From: an uncultured Clostridia bacterium
GTDB taxonomy: Bacteria > Bacillota > Clostridia > Oscillospirales > Acutalibacteraceae
Assembly (NCBI GenBank): GCA_937896885.1
Contig: CALBNX010000016.1
Coordinates: 1 to 23,836 of the forward strand
Reading direction: 5' to 3'
DNA length: 23,836 nt
The translations under genes were made by a program, and so were the position numbers. This document shows, piece by piece, positions 15,926 through 22,565 of the stretch; position 1 is the first letter of the stretch; every line of letters begins with the position of its first letter. The notes under the pieces are model-generated. The model saw only the letters and a list, made by a program, of their open reading frames with translations. It was not told the origin of the DNA and searched no databases.

Positions 15926-17134
15926 TTAACTGTTTTCTTCTGTAACTTCTTCTTTTATTTCTTCTGTATTTTGAACTTTAACTAATTCTCTTTCTCTCTG
16001 CTTTTTGTTTTTAAGCCAGTTGATAACAAGAGCATAAATTGCAGACGCTGTTGGCACACCTAATAGCACACCAAGAATACCACCAATGTTACCACCGATT
16101 ACAACTGCGATAAAAACAAGCACACCGGGGAGTCCCACAGATTTGCCCATAATTCTTGGATAAATAAGGTTGTTGTCTATCATCTGGAGAATAAGAACAA
16201 AAATGATAAAGAAAAGTGCTTTGATAGGACTTTCCATAAAAATAATCAAGCAACCAATAACTTCACCAACAATAGGACCAATGATTGGAACAAGTGCAGT
16301 GATACCGATTATGATTGAAACAACTGCAGCATTCGGGAACCTGAAAATTAACATTCCAATAAAACACATTGAACCTAAAAGAAATGCATCAGTGAATTGA
16401 CCTGTAATAAAGCTTGCAAAGGAATTTGAAGCAACACTGCAAATTTCTTTTGCTTTTAAAAAGATGTTTTCAGGAAGTGCAGCTGAGAAAAATCTACTTG
16501 TGAATTTACCGATATTCTCTTTTTCTGCAAGAATATAAACTGCAATAATAAGACCCAAAACAAGATTTGAAACACCGGAGATAAGTGATGATGTAACACC
16601 CAATGTAGTATTTAGAATATCACCTGTGCTTTCTATTGTAAAGAAATTCTGTGCCATTGCATAGATATTATTGATGTCAAATTTCGGGTTGTGAAGTATC
16701 TCAGTGTTTACATCAAGACCAAAGCGCACAATAAGAGACTCAATCCAGTTAATTAAATCTGTATAATAAACAGGGATTTTCTCAACAAGCAACATAATTG
16801 TATCCTTTAACTGTGGAATAATTATGAAAAGCAAAAGAACAAAGAAACCCAGAGTGAGAAGAAGAGTTGAAACAAGGCTAACAGGCTTAAAAAGATTTCT
16901 CACAACTCTTTTTTTGCTCTTTTTCATAAATGCAAATACGCGTCTTTCAAGAACATTCATAAGAATATTTAACATAAATGCCAAAGCAAGCCCCACAATA
17001 ACAGGTGCTAAAATACCAAGAATACCTGATAAAAAGCCCATAACTGCTGTGAGATTCTGTGACACGGCTAAAAGAATTATTGCAAAAGTAATAATGCCGA
17101 GAATTTTTTTAACATTCTTCTTTGAAAGTTCCAT
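15926..17134 (-). CDS. AI-2E family transporter (UPF0118)
   Basis: The 402-residue membrane protein has about eight helices and the AI-2E family hallmarks: FLSGILGILAPVIVGLALAFMLN near the N-terminus, the ALVPIIGPIVGEVIG motif around 310, and the GVLLGVPTASAIYAL close at the C-terminus, followed by a charged Lys/Glu-rich tail. Members export or transport small molecules or act as Na+/H+ antiporters; AI-2 export (TqsA) is shown only for some. The ATG at 17134 has AGGTG 6 bases upstream; an open frame to 17233 would lie over the promoter. It is the first gene of a two-gene unit with DUF1846. Confidence 0.9.
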   Translation of the reverse strand: MELSKKNVKKILGIITFAIILLAVSQNLTAVMGFLSGILGILAPVIVGLALAFMLNILMNVLERRVFAFMKKSKKRVVRNLFKPVSLVSTLLLTLGFFVLLLFIIIPQLKDTIMLLVEKIPVYYTDLINWIESLIVRFGLDVNTEILHNPKFDINNIYAMAQNFFTIESTGDILNTTLGVTSSLISGVSNLVLGLIIAVYILAEKENIGKFTSRFFSAALPENIFLKAKEICSVASNSFASFITGQFTDAFLLGSMCFIGMLIFRFPNAAVVSIIIGITALVPIIGPIVGEVIGCLIIFMESPIKALFFIIFVLILQMIDNNLIYPRIMGKSVGLPGVLVFIAVVIGGNIGGILGVLLGVPTASAIYALVINWLKNKKQRERELVKVQNTEEIKEEVTEENS

Positions 17135-17170
17135 TTTTTCACCTGCTTGTCCTATTTTCACTAAATAATA

Positions 17171-17199
17171 ATTATAAATGATTTTATCAATATTTTCAA
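17171..17199 (-). promoter_or_regulatory. Promoter of the AI-2E/DUF1846 unit
   Basis: TTGAAA (17194-17199) and TATAAT (17171-17176) on the minus strand are separated by exactly 17 bases. This is a strong housekeeping-type promoter with a start near 17164 and a leader of about 30 bases to the ATG at 17134. It also shows that the open reading frame running upstream to 17233 is not all coding. Confidence 0.85.
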
Positions 17200-17233
17200 T
17201 AGTTTTAACCAATTCATTAGTTGCACAAATCAA

Positions 17234-17261
17234 TAAAAAAAACCATACTTTTTTGTATAGT
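17234..17261 (-). terminator. Second (distal) terminator of the ketopantoate reductase unit
   Basis: On the minus strand ACTATAC and GTATGGT (one G-U pair) form a short stem around a six-A loop, followed by eight T. It lies 12 bp beyond the stronger hairpin, forming a tandem pair that insulates the AI-2E promoter from read-through. Confidence 0.65.
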
Positions 17262-17267
17262 TTTGCA

Positions 17268-17298
17268 ATAAAAAACGGTAGTCATAAAGACTACCGTT
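17268..17298 (-). terminator. Terminator of the ketopantoate reductase gene
   Basis: A 10-bp perfect stem (AACGGTAGTC / GACTACCGTT, 17274-17283 and 17289-17298) with a five-base loop is followed on the minus strand by TTTTTATT. It lies just past the stop codon at 17315. Confidence 0.9.
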
Positions 17299-17314
17299 AG
17301 TTTTGCCAAATTTA

Positions 17315-18331
17315 TCAAAGAATATCATCAAAAAGTTTGAAGTTTTCTTTTGAAGCTTTGAGCTCACCATTCTGAATTTTCTTGATGATTTCAACAATTC
17401 TGTCGTTGATTGGTGTAGCCACGCCACATTTCTTACCGAAATCACAAACAACACCGTTGATAGCATCGACTTCACAAGCTTTGCCTTTTTTCAAATCCTG
17501 TAACATTGATGGCTCAATATCTCTATGTTTTTTGAGTGCTATTGGAAGTAAGAAACAACCGAATGCACGCTTTAATGCGCCTTTCCAATAGAAAAGACCA
17601 ACAATGTTTTTACCCTGAACAGGAGCGAATTCTACGCCTGCTGCGTGACCAACATCAATGATTTCTTTCATACAACGAATTGCTACTTTTTGTCCTGCCT
17701 TGTCTTCAGTAACATCACCGAAAACACCACCAACAACTGTGCCAAGACCTGAGAAAGTTGAGTTAATTAAAAGCTTTGACCAACGAGCACCCATAAGATT
17801 TTCTTCTTCGTGAACAGGGCACATCATTTCGAGCAAATCTTTAACCATCTTGAACTGTGCGTCAGTAATACCATCCATTTTGCCCATGTGGAATGAAAGT
17901 GAATCTTTGTCACTTGTGAGCTCGCAAACACCAGGTTCAACTAATGCTGCGCCCCATTCAACAGCACAACCCATTGTGTGCTCTGTGCCGATAATTTCAG
18001 CAATTCCAGGTTCAGGAATACCGTTCTGCAAAGTTACAATAACACCATTTTCGGTGAGATAATCTTTAAGCATTGTTACAACTTCTTTGTTGAATAACTG
18101 CTTTGTAAGAAGAACAATAACATCATATTTGCCTTCCATCTGGTCAGGTGTGATAGCCTTAACAGGAACTAACATATCAACTGTACCGATAATCTTTGCA
18201 CCTTTTGTGTTAAGTGCCTCAACGTGTGCCTTATTTCTGTTGATAAGGTCAACTTCGCCACCATTTTTAGTAATAAATGCACCGAGTACAGTACCAAGTG
18301 ACCCTGCACCATAAATCGCATATCTTGCCAT
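17315..18331 (-). CDS. Ketopantoate reductase family protein (2-dehydropantoate 2-reductase)
   Basis: The 338-residue protein has an N-terminal Rossmann NADPH site, GAGSLG (8-13), VLLTKQ with Lys77, LQNGIPEP (101-108) and the RWSKLLIN catalytic Lys186, the layout of ketopantoate reductases. PanE makes pantoate in pantothenate synthesis, but members of this family often act on other 2-oxo acids, and this one is somewhat longer than E. coli PanE. No panB, panC or panD lies nearby, so a pantothenate role is not shown. TGGGGT is 8 bases before the ATG; strong promoter and terminators bracket it as a monocistronic gene. The symbol is left empty for that reason. Confidence 0.87.
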   Translation of the reverse strand: MARYAIYGAGSLGTVLGAFITKNGGEVDLINRNKAHVEALNTKGAKIIGTVDMLVPVKAITPDQMEGKYDVIVLLTKQLFNKEVVTMLKDYLTENGVIVTLQNGIPEPGIAEIIGTEHTMGCAVEWGAALVEPGVCELTSDKDSLSFHMGKMDGITDAQFKMVKDLLEMMCPVHEEENLMGARWSKLLINSTFSGLGTVVGGVFGDVTEDKAGQKVAIRCMKEIIDVGHAAGVEFAPVQGKNIVGLFYWKGALKRAFGCFLLPIALKKHRDIEPSMLQDLKKGKACEVDAINGVVCDFGKKCGVATPINDRIVEIIKKIQNGELKASKENFKLFDDIL

Positions 18332-18373
18332 AGAATAAACCCCATTTCAAGTTGTGAATTTTTTATCAAAGCA

Positions 18374-18402
18374 ATTATATACTAATTTGTTTATAATTTC
18401 AA
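18374..18402 (-). promoter_or_regulatory. Ketopantoate reductase gene promoter
   Basis: TTGAAA (18397-18402) and TATAAT (18374-18379) on the minus strand with 17 bases between them. The predicted start is near 18367, giving a leader of about 36 bases. Confidence 0.85.
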
Positions 18403-18443
18403 CACAAAAAAAGGAGAGTAATACAAATTTGAATTTATCGCAT

Positions 18444-18478
18444 AAAAACAATGCAGGACGAACTTACTCGTCCTGCAT
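18444..18478 (-). terminator. Terminator of the phosphatase/glycosidase unit
   Basis: An 11-bp perfect stem (ATGCAGGACGA / TCGTCCTGCAT, 18451-18461 and 18468-18478) with a six-base loop is followed on the minus strand by TGTTTTTATG. It lies 4 bp past the stop at 18482. Confidence 0.85.
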
Positions 18479-18481
18479 TTA

Positions 18482-19438
18482 TTATATATCCGCCTCATAA
18501 ATACCAATGCATTCTCTACCTGTCAGATTATTCGACACATTTCTTGCATTGAAATAAAGTCTTAGTTTACCGTTGTAATATGTAAGACAACAAGCATAAA
18601 CATATTGTGCCATCCATTTGCTATCACCTTGAATTTGTGGCACTAAAAACGGCTTTACAAATTCAAAATTCACACCGTCTTGTGACTTTAAAAGCATAAT
18701 TGCAGAATGACTTTTTCCGTCTTTTTCAAAAAGTCCATTTTGAAGACCAATGTAGCAATCTTTGAGCTTATATACCTTCAAACAACCCGAACAAAGATTT
18801 AAGTATTCAATGTTTTTATCGGGACTAATAATAGGCTTTTCCCTTGATACAAAGCCATTTGTGATACTTTCACTTTCTGCAAAACTTATGTGTGTAGGCT
18901 CACAAAATCCGCAATCTTTAATAAATGTCTGACCACAAGAATAATACATTCTGTAACCACTTTCAGTAGCCATCAAAAATGGATTTGAAATTGCATAACC
19001 ATTGTTGTATTCTTCATAATCACGGGTTTTGCCAATAACCAAATATGGCTCTGACCAATCATTAAGATTAGTGGATTCAACGCAATATATTTCTGATTTC
19101 CATTTAGCACCCACAAGGCTCAAAAGATTAAAAATCACAGGTCTTGTACGCTCAAAAAATAAGTAGTATTTACCGTCAATATAGTTGATATTGGGTCGCA
19201 TTGCACGGTTGACAATCTTGCCTTTGCTTTTAAAGTTTATACCGTCAACGCTCTCATAACGATAAACACCAAAAAATGTGTGACAGAATAAATGCCATTT
19301 GCCGTCGTGTGACACATCGGGAGTGAGCACACTCGGGTCAGCAATAACAAAGCTGTTCCAAGGATTTTTGAGTATTGGATTTTCTTTAAAAAGCTTAAAT
19401 TCAGCGTTGTTAATTTGTTCAAATGTAAGATTATTCAT
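18482..19438 (-). CDS. Five-bladed beta-propeller glycoside hydrolase-like protein (GH43/GH130 type)
   Basis: The 318-residue protein shows repeated beta-propeller blades: VIADPSVLTPD (Asp34), RPNINYIDGKYYLFFE (81-96), a central SNPFLMATESGYRMYYS blade, and a C-terminal LRLYFNARN. The Asp-Pro and DGKYYLF repeats are typical of GH43/GH32/GH130 propeller enzymes, but the exact family cannot be set here. No signal peptide is seen. The start at ATG 19438 overlaps the phosphatase stop by 8 bases, so translation is coupled. As it follows a membrane-anchored phosphatase-superfamily enzyme, the two may act on one phosphorylated or sulfated glycan substrate; this is inference. Confidence 0.68.
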   Translation of the reverse strand: MNNLTFEQINNAEFKLFKENPILKNPWNSFVIADPSVLTPDVSHDGKWHLFCHTFFGVYRYESVDGINFKSKGKIVNRAMRPNINYIDGKYYLFFERTRPVIFNLLSLVGAKWKSEIYCVESTNLNDWSEPYLVIGKTRDYEEYNNGYAISNPFLMATESGYRMYYSCGQTFIKDCGFCEPTHISFAESESITNGFVSREKPIISPDKNIEYLNLCSGCLKVYKLKDCYIGLQNGLFEKDGKSHSAIMLLKSQDGVNFEFVKPFLVPQIQGDSKWMAQYVYACCLTYYNGKLRLYFNARNVSNNLTGRECIGIYEADI

Positions 19439-20420
19439 AGTCAAATTCCTTATTTGTAATAATAAATGTCATTCTTTCTTGAATACTTGCACCACCGTGG
19501 TCTGTACCAATTCCGCCGTGGTCAGATGTAATTATAATAAGCCAATCTTCTGTGTCATAAGTTGCTCTTGCTTTGATTGCATCAATAGTTTCCAAACCAT
19601 ATTGGTCAGCAGTTTTAAACGCCTCTTTATATTTTGGATTGTTGATTGTAAAACCATAACCGTGACCTGTACTGTCAGTTGGCTCATAAATTACAAAGAT
19701 AAAGTCAGCACAATCACTCTTTTTAACTTCGTTTAATGTGTATTCATGTGATGCAACATCATCTTTGCATCTGTTAAACGAAACATTGAGTTTGTTTTGC
19801 TCACAATATGCTTTTTCGTCATTATATGTAGCATTCTTTCTGTCAAAATGACCTTTCCACTTTGTAATAAATGTAGAACTGTCTATAATTTCATCTTCAA
19901 CAAGAGTAGTAAGAAGTGTTTTGTACTCAAGTGATTTTGTAATACCATTTGCAGTAACACCGTGTTTGTCTGCCCACACACCTGTGAGAATTGAGCACCA
20001 GCCGGGTGCAGTTGATGTGTCTTGAGTGTTAGTAGTAGGGTAGTTTACACCACCACAATAGGCAAGATTTATTGATGCGCCATCGTGGAGCATTGAAGAA
20101 ATGGCACTCTTTTCATCTCGCATTTCTTTAAGTACATCAGCACGACAACCATCGAAACCTATAATAATTGCTTTTTTCTCTGTCTTGCCGTCAGCAAGAG
20201 GGGAGTCAAAGTGAGCTTTTATAATATCGTAAAGTTCAGTTTGTGGAATAGCAGTTTCAATAGTGTTTTCATAACCTACCGAAGCAACATTTTGTCTGAA
20301 TAATTCTTCAGTATCACCCGAATCTTTTGCATATTCTATTTTTGGAATTAAAATAGCAGATGCAATAAATCCACCAATCAAAATAAGCGCCAAAGCAATA
20401 ATTATAATCTTCTTTTTCAT
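19431..20420 (-). CDS. Membrane-anchored alkaline phosphatase superfamily protein (phosphodiesterase/NPP-like)
   Basis: The 329-residue protein has an N-terminal membrane anchor or uncleaved signal (KKKIIIIALALILIGGF, residues 2-18) and then a hydrolase domain likely outside the cell. Motifs follow the nucleotide pyrophosphatase/phosphodiesterase type: GFDGCRADV (metal, 88-96), TAPGWCSILTGVWADKHGV with nucleophile Thr137, DSTGHGYG (249-256) and SDHGG (299-303) with a further His308. Such enzymes hydrolyse phosphodiesters, phosphonates or sulfates; the substrate is unknown. ATG 20420 has AAAGGAG 8 bases upstream; a TTG-type extension to 20453 lies over the promoter. It leads a two-gene unit with the propeller glycosidase. 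Confidence 0.85.
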   Translation of the reverse strand: MKKKIIIIALALILIGGFIASAILIPKIEYAKDSGDTEELFRQNVASVGYENTIETAIPQTELYDIIKAHFDSPLADGKTEKKAIIIGFDGCRADVLKEMRDEKSAISSMLHDGASINLAYCGGVNYPTTNTQDTSTAPGWCSILTGVWADKHGVTANGITKSLEYKTLLTTLVEDEIIDSSTFITKWKGHFDRKNATYNDEKAYCEQNKLNVSFNRCKDDVASHEYTLNEVKKSDCADFIFVIYEPTDSTGHGYGFTINNPKYKEAFKTADQYGLETIDAIKARATYDTEDWLIIITSDHGGIGTDHGGASIQERMTFIITNKEFDYE

Positions 20421-20443
20421 AAACCCAACTCCTTTATATACCA

Positions 20444-20472
20444 ATAATAGCACAAAACATAGTCAAAAACAA
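20444..20472 (-). promoter_or_regulatory. Promoter of the phosphatase/glycosidase unit
   Basis: On the minus strand TTGTTT (20467-20472) is followed after 17 bases by TATTAT (20444-20449) with a TGC extended -10. The predicted start lies near 20437, giving a short leader before the AAAGGAG site. Confidence 0.55.
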
Positions 20473-20479
20473 GAACAAT

Positions 20480-20504
20480 CAAGGGACACTTTTTGTCTGG
20501 TTGA
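20480..20504. repeat. Degenerate REP-like fragment
   Basis: CAAGGGACACTTTTTGTCTGG resembles the palindromes at 20555, 21053 and 21102 (GGGAC and TGTC arms around a short loop), but the AACCG core is lost. It is placed between two divergent promoters. Confidence 0.4.
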
Positions 20505-20529
20505 CTTTATACAAAATTAGTGATATATT
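20501..20529 (+). promoter_or_regulatory. Promoter of the REP-framed membrane protein gene
   Basis: TTGACT (20501-20506) and TATATT (20524-20529) with exactly 17 bases between, plus TGA just before the -10 (extended). The start is predicted near 20536, so the REP-like hairpin at 20555-20589 lies in the leader of this transcript. Confidence 0.7.
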
Positions 20530-20554
20530 TGAATCAAGGTTAGATGAAAAAAGT

Positions 20555-20589
20555 CACAAGGGACGACACAAAAGAACCGTCCCCTGTGC
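20555..20589. repeat. REP-like palindrome in the leader
   Basis: CACAAGGGAC and GTCCCCTGTG (20555-20564 and 20580-20589 or nearby) pair with one mismatch around a loop containing GACACAAAAGAACC. The core GAACCGTCCCCTGT (20574-20587) occurs in reverse complement in both repeats downstream of the gene. This is a repeat type often seen in Clostridia near REP-associated transposases, though none is present here. Confidence 0.75.
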
Positions 20590-20617
20590 ATTTATTATGG
20601 GATACGGAGGGATTGTG

Positions 20618-21055
20618 ATGAAAAAGTATTCTTGGTCTGTGCTTGATGGCTTTCTTCAAGGTCTCATATTTGTTTTATTAATAGAAGTTATCGTTTCACC
20701 ATATTGGAATGGACTTGGTTTTTTTGAAATAGTATTTTTTGTATTGCTTGTAATATCATCTGTAATGAGTTCATTGTTGTTCGTAAATAAAAGTGGACAA
20801 TATGTGACAAGGGGTTCGTTAATTAGTTTTGTTTTTTTTATTCTTACTCTTATTTTAGCGTTTGTAAATAATATTGAATGGAAAATAAGACTAATTCCGC
20901 GAAGAGAGTTAGGCAATGCTGACGGAATTATTATAATGTTTTTTGCTTCTATATATTTAATTATTCTGTTTGTTGAAAAATTAGCAGTATTAATATTTAT
21001 GGTGATAAAAGAACATAAGAAAAAGAAAGTGACCAAAACAATTAGGGGACGGTAA
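20618..21055 (+). CDS. Hypothetical four-helix membrane protein
   Basis: The 145-residue protein is strongly hydrophobic, with helices near residues 10-28, 33-53, 64-84 and 104-128, and ends in a basic tail (KEHKKKKVTKTIRGR). No family is recognised. The ATG at 20618 has GGAGG 7 bases upstream; an in-frame TTG at 20501 is part of the promoter and would translate the leader hairpin, so it is rejected. The last three codons and the stop lie in a repeat fragment (AGGGGACGG, 21044-21052), so the C-terminus was apparently shaped by the repeat. A promoter upstream and a terminator at 21166 make it monocistronic. Base composition is AT-rich and the gene is flanked by repeats on both sides, which suggests it moved in with them. 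Confidence 0.65.
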   Translation: MKKYSWSVLDGFLQGLIFVLLIEVIVSPYWNGLGFFEIVFFVLLVISSVMSSLLFVNKSGQYVTRGSLISFVFFILTLILAFVNNIEWKIRLIPRRELGNADGIIIMFFASIYLIILFVEKLAVLIFMVIKEHKKKKVTKTIRGR

Positions 21056-21083
21056 GACAGGGGACGGTTCCTTGTCTTGACAA
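21053..21083. repeat. REP-like palindrome, downstream copy 1
   Basis: A 31-bp unit starting TAAGACAGGGGACGG and ending CTTGTCTTGACAA; AAGACA and TGTCTT arms pair around GGGGACGGTTCC. It overlaps the stop codon of the membrane protein gene by 3 bases and is identical to the second copy, 49 bp further on. Confidence 0.85.
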
Positions 21084-21101
21084 AGAAAAAGCAAACTGAA
21101 A

Positions 21102-21132
21102 TAAGACAGGGGACGGTTCCTTGTCTTGACAA
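21102..21132. repeat. REP-like palindrome, downstream copy 2
   Basis: All 31 bases are identical to copy 1 at 21053. The 18-bp spacer between them is AT-rich and unrelated. The core ACAGGGGACGGTTC (21106-21119) is the reverse complement of the core in the leader. Confidence 0.85.
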
Positions 21133-21165
21133 TTCCAACAACTAAAACTTAATATTCACACTAAA

Positions 21166-21206
21166 AGCCGATGGGGTATCCACACCCCACCGGCTAATTT
21201 TGTGTT
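21166..21206 (+). terminator. Terminator after the membrane protein gene
   Basis: AGCCGATGGGGT and ACCCCACCGGCT (21166-21177 and 21184-21195) pair over 12 bp with one mismatch around a 6-base loop, followed by AATTTTGTGTT. It follows the two downstream repeats. The T-tract is short, but the stem is strong. Confidence 0.7.
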
Positions 21207-21220
21207 AAAGTATTAAAAAG

Positions 21221-21249
21221 AAGACCTTGCATGTGAAATGCAAGGTCTT
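21221..21249 (-). terminator. Hairpin, probable terminator of the TPR/DUF4037 transcript
   Basis: A perfect 12-bp stem (AAGACCTTGCAT / ATGCAAGGTCTT) with a five-base loop is followed on the minus strand by CTTTTTAAT. On the plus strand the T-tract is missing. If used, the DUF4037 transcript has a trailer of about 380 bases that includes the folded region 21422-21548. Confidence 0.6.
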
Positions 21250-21623
21250 GAATTATATTTATGATTTGCCCACTGAAAATATTGTCGCGTTGCTCGCTTG
21301 GAGCGCGTCGCACCGCTCTGTATTTTCACACAATAATCAACTTCGCTTCATCTGCCACCGGCAGCGCTCGTTTGTCGTAGCAAAAACGATTTATCGTCTG
21401 CAGGGCAAAAATTTTTAGCGTGTGCAAGGTCATAAATTTTGAAAAAATTTATACTTTTCTTTCACAACTGAAAGTCAGCGGAAAGGATAAGCGATTTTGC
21501 CCCATGTAAGAAGAATTAAGTTGACCCTGGGGCATAGTAACCTTGCACTTCCTATTATACAACAACTAAAAGTAAATTCAATAGGGTAGAAGAAACTTTT
21601 AATTTTCGTTTATTGCTTTTGTT
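21250..21623. other. Non-coding, folded intergenic region
   Basis: No gene is supported. From 21285 to 21420 the DNA is clearly richer in GC than its surroundings, with short palindromes: TGAAAATA/TATTTTCA (21274-21281, 21321-21328), CTGCC-ACC-GGCAG (21352-21364) and ACGAT-TT-ATCGT (about 21376-21387). A plus frame of 63 codons over it has no RBS and lacks protein-like composition. The region resembles a degenerate non-coding repeat; part of its sequence (CTTCGCTTCATCTGCCAC) recurs at the left edge of the window. Confidence 0.5.
21422..21548. other. Candidate multi-stem structured element
   Basis: GTGCAAGGT (21422-21430) pairs with ACCTTGCAC (21540-21548), closing a loop of about 109 bases. 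Inside are three more perfect stems in sequence: ATAAATTTT/AAAATTTAT (about 21432-21452), CTTTCA/TGAAAG (21459-21464, 21469-21474) and TGCCCCA/TGGGGCA (21498-21504, 21528-21534). Four nested or adjacent stems would form a multi-branch junction, the shape of a structured RNA or of a MITE. No known riboswitch or RNA family is recognised. Strand is not determined. Confidence 0.4.
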
Positions 21624-22565
21624 TTATACTGCATACATTACATTTAAGTTTCGTATTTCTGAATCCTGGATTTTATCATTTATGGAATATGCATGATTTA
21701 CAAGATTGTTTGAAGATGCACGAGTTAAACTTTGCTTTTCAAGTTCGTTTATTATAGATTTAGCAATATCTTCGATTACTTCAATTTTTATTTCTGACTC
21801 TTTTTTTGTGTTTGTACTTGAAATCAGGTATTCAAGTTGGTCAGATAATTCTGATAAGAGTTCAAGGTCCTTTAACGCACGGAATGACCATTTGTAGTAT
21901 GGCATATATTTTTTGTTCAACAGAAAAATTACTTTCAAAGTTGCATTCACAAATTCGCCTATTGCTAATTGTGCTGCACCAGTTTCTTGTCTGTCAATAC
22001 ACCTTTTGTAGTTGTATTGACCTGATTGTGCCATAACAAGAATGTTTCCTGTTAACTTTTTAAGGCGTATATCTTCAGGGAGATATGATAATTTGTTGCG
22101 AATGTCTGTCATAAGTCCAAAATTATCACAGAATATTTTTCCGTTTGTGGCTTCAAGAAGAAACTGCTCTGAAATGCAAAACCACCCATCAGTTGTGATG
22201 TTTCCGTTACTATCTCCAACTTTATCTTTGAAAAACTTACTTATTCTTATAACTCCATGGCGATTTCCACCAACAGGATTAAGTTTACTTCTTTCATATC
22301 CCATAAATTCCCTTGGCAATTTTGAATAAGCACGCTCAAGCAAGAATTCATCTCTTTCAGAAACTAAATCTTCATCAGGAATAAATATGCAGAATCCCGC
22401 TTCAAAATCGTGGTCCTGAGAAATATTATCATCAAAGCCTAAACACTCCGACCCACTACCCGTAAGCCCGAATGCAAGATATTGTTTTATGTGAGAAAAA
22501 TTTTCGTCAATTATTTTCTCGCCACATTCTTTATAAAATTTTTCAGCAAGTTCAAGACCTTTCAT
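21624..22565 (-). CDS. DUF4037 protein with nucleotidyltransferase motif
   Basis: The 313-residue protein matches DUF4037. Its N-terminal half carries GSGSECLGFDDNISQDHDF (36-54): Gly38-Ser39, an 11-residue spacer, then Asp51-x-Asp53, the pattern of MNT-type nucleotidyltransferases. The middle has GGNRHGVIRI and TTDGWFCISEQFLLEATNGKIF. The C-terminal part is helical and charged, possibly an antitoxin- or HEPN-like helical bundle, but this is inferred. The substrate is unknown: nucleotide transfer to RNA, protein or a small molecule are all possible. It starts at ATG 22565, overlapping the TPR gene by 14 bases with GAGGAAAATTT before it. The pair probably works together. Confidence 0.82.
   Translation of the reverse strand: MKGLELAEKFYKECGEKIIDENFSHIKQYLAFGLTGSGSECLGFDDNISQDHDFEAGFCIFIPDEDLVSERDEFLLERAYSKLPREFMGYERSKLNPVGGNRHGVIRISKFFKDKVGDSNGNITTDGWFCISEQFLLEATNGKIFCDNFGLMTDIRNKLSYLPEDIRLKKLTGNILVMAQSGQYNYKRCIDRQETGAAQLAIGEFVNATLKVIFLLNKKYMPYYKWSFRALKDLELLSELSDQLEYLISSTNTKKESEIKIEVIEDIAKSIINELEKQSLTRASSNNLVNHAYSINDKIQDSEIRNLNVMYAV

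Noticed and set aside
20501..20617. N-terminal extension of the membrane protein from a TTG start
   Set aside because: The TTG is the -35 element of a good promoter and the frame runs through the leader palindrome; a GGAGG-led ATG at 20618 is better.
21053..21132. Two identical 31-bp repeats that could be a CRISPR start
   Set aside because: Only two copies, each palindromic and matching an inverted copy in the leader 480 bp away, with an 18-bp AT-rich spacer and no cas genes. This is a REP-like repeat.
21227..21418. 63-codon plus-strand reading frame
   Set aside because: It starts inside a perfect hairpin, has no RBS and translates to a non-protein-like sequence over a palindromic GC-rich region.
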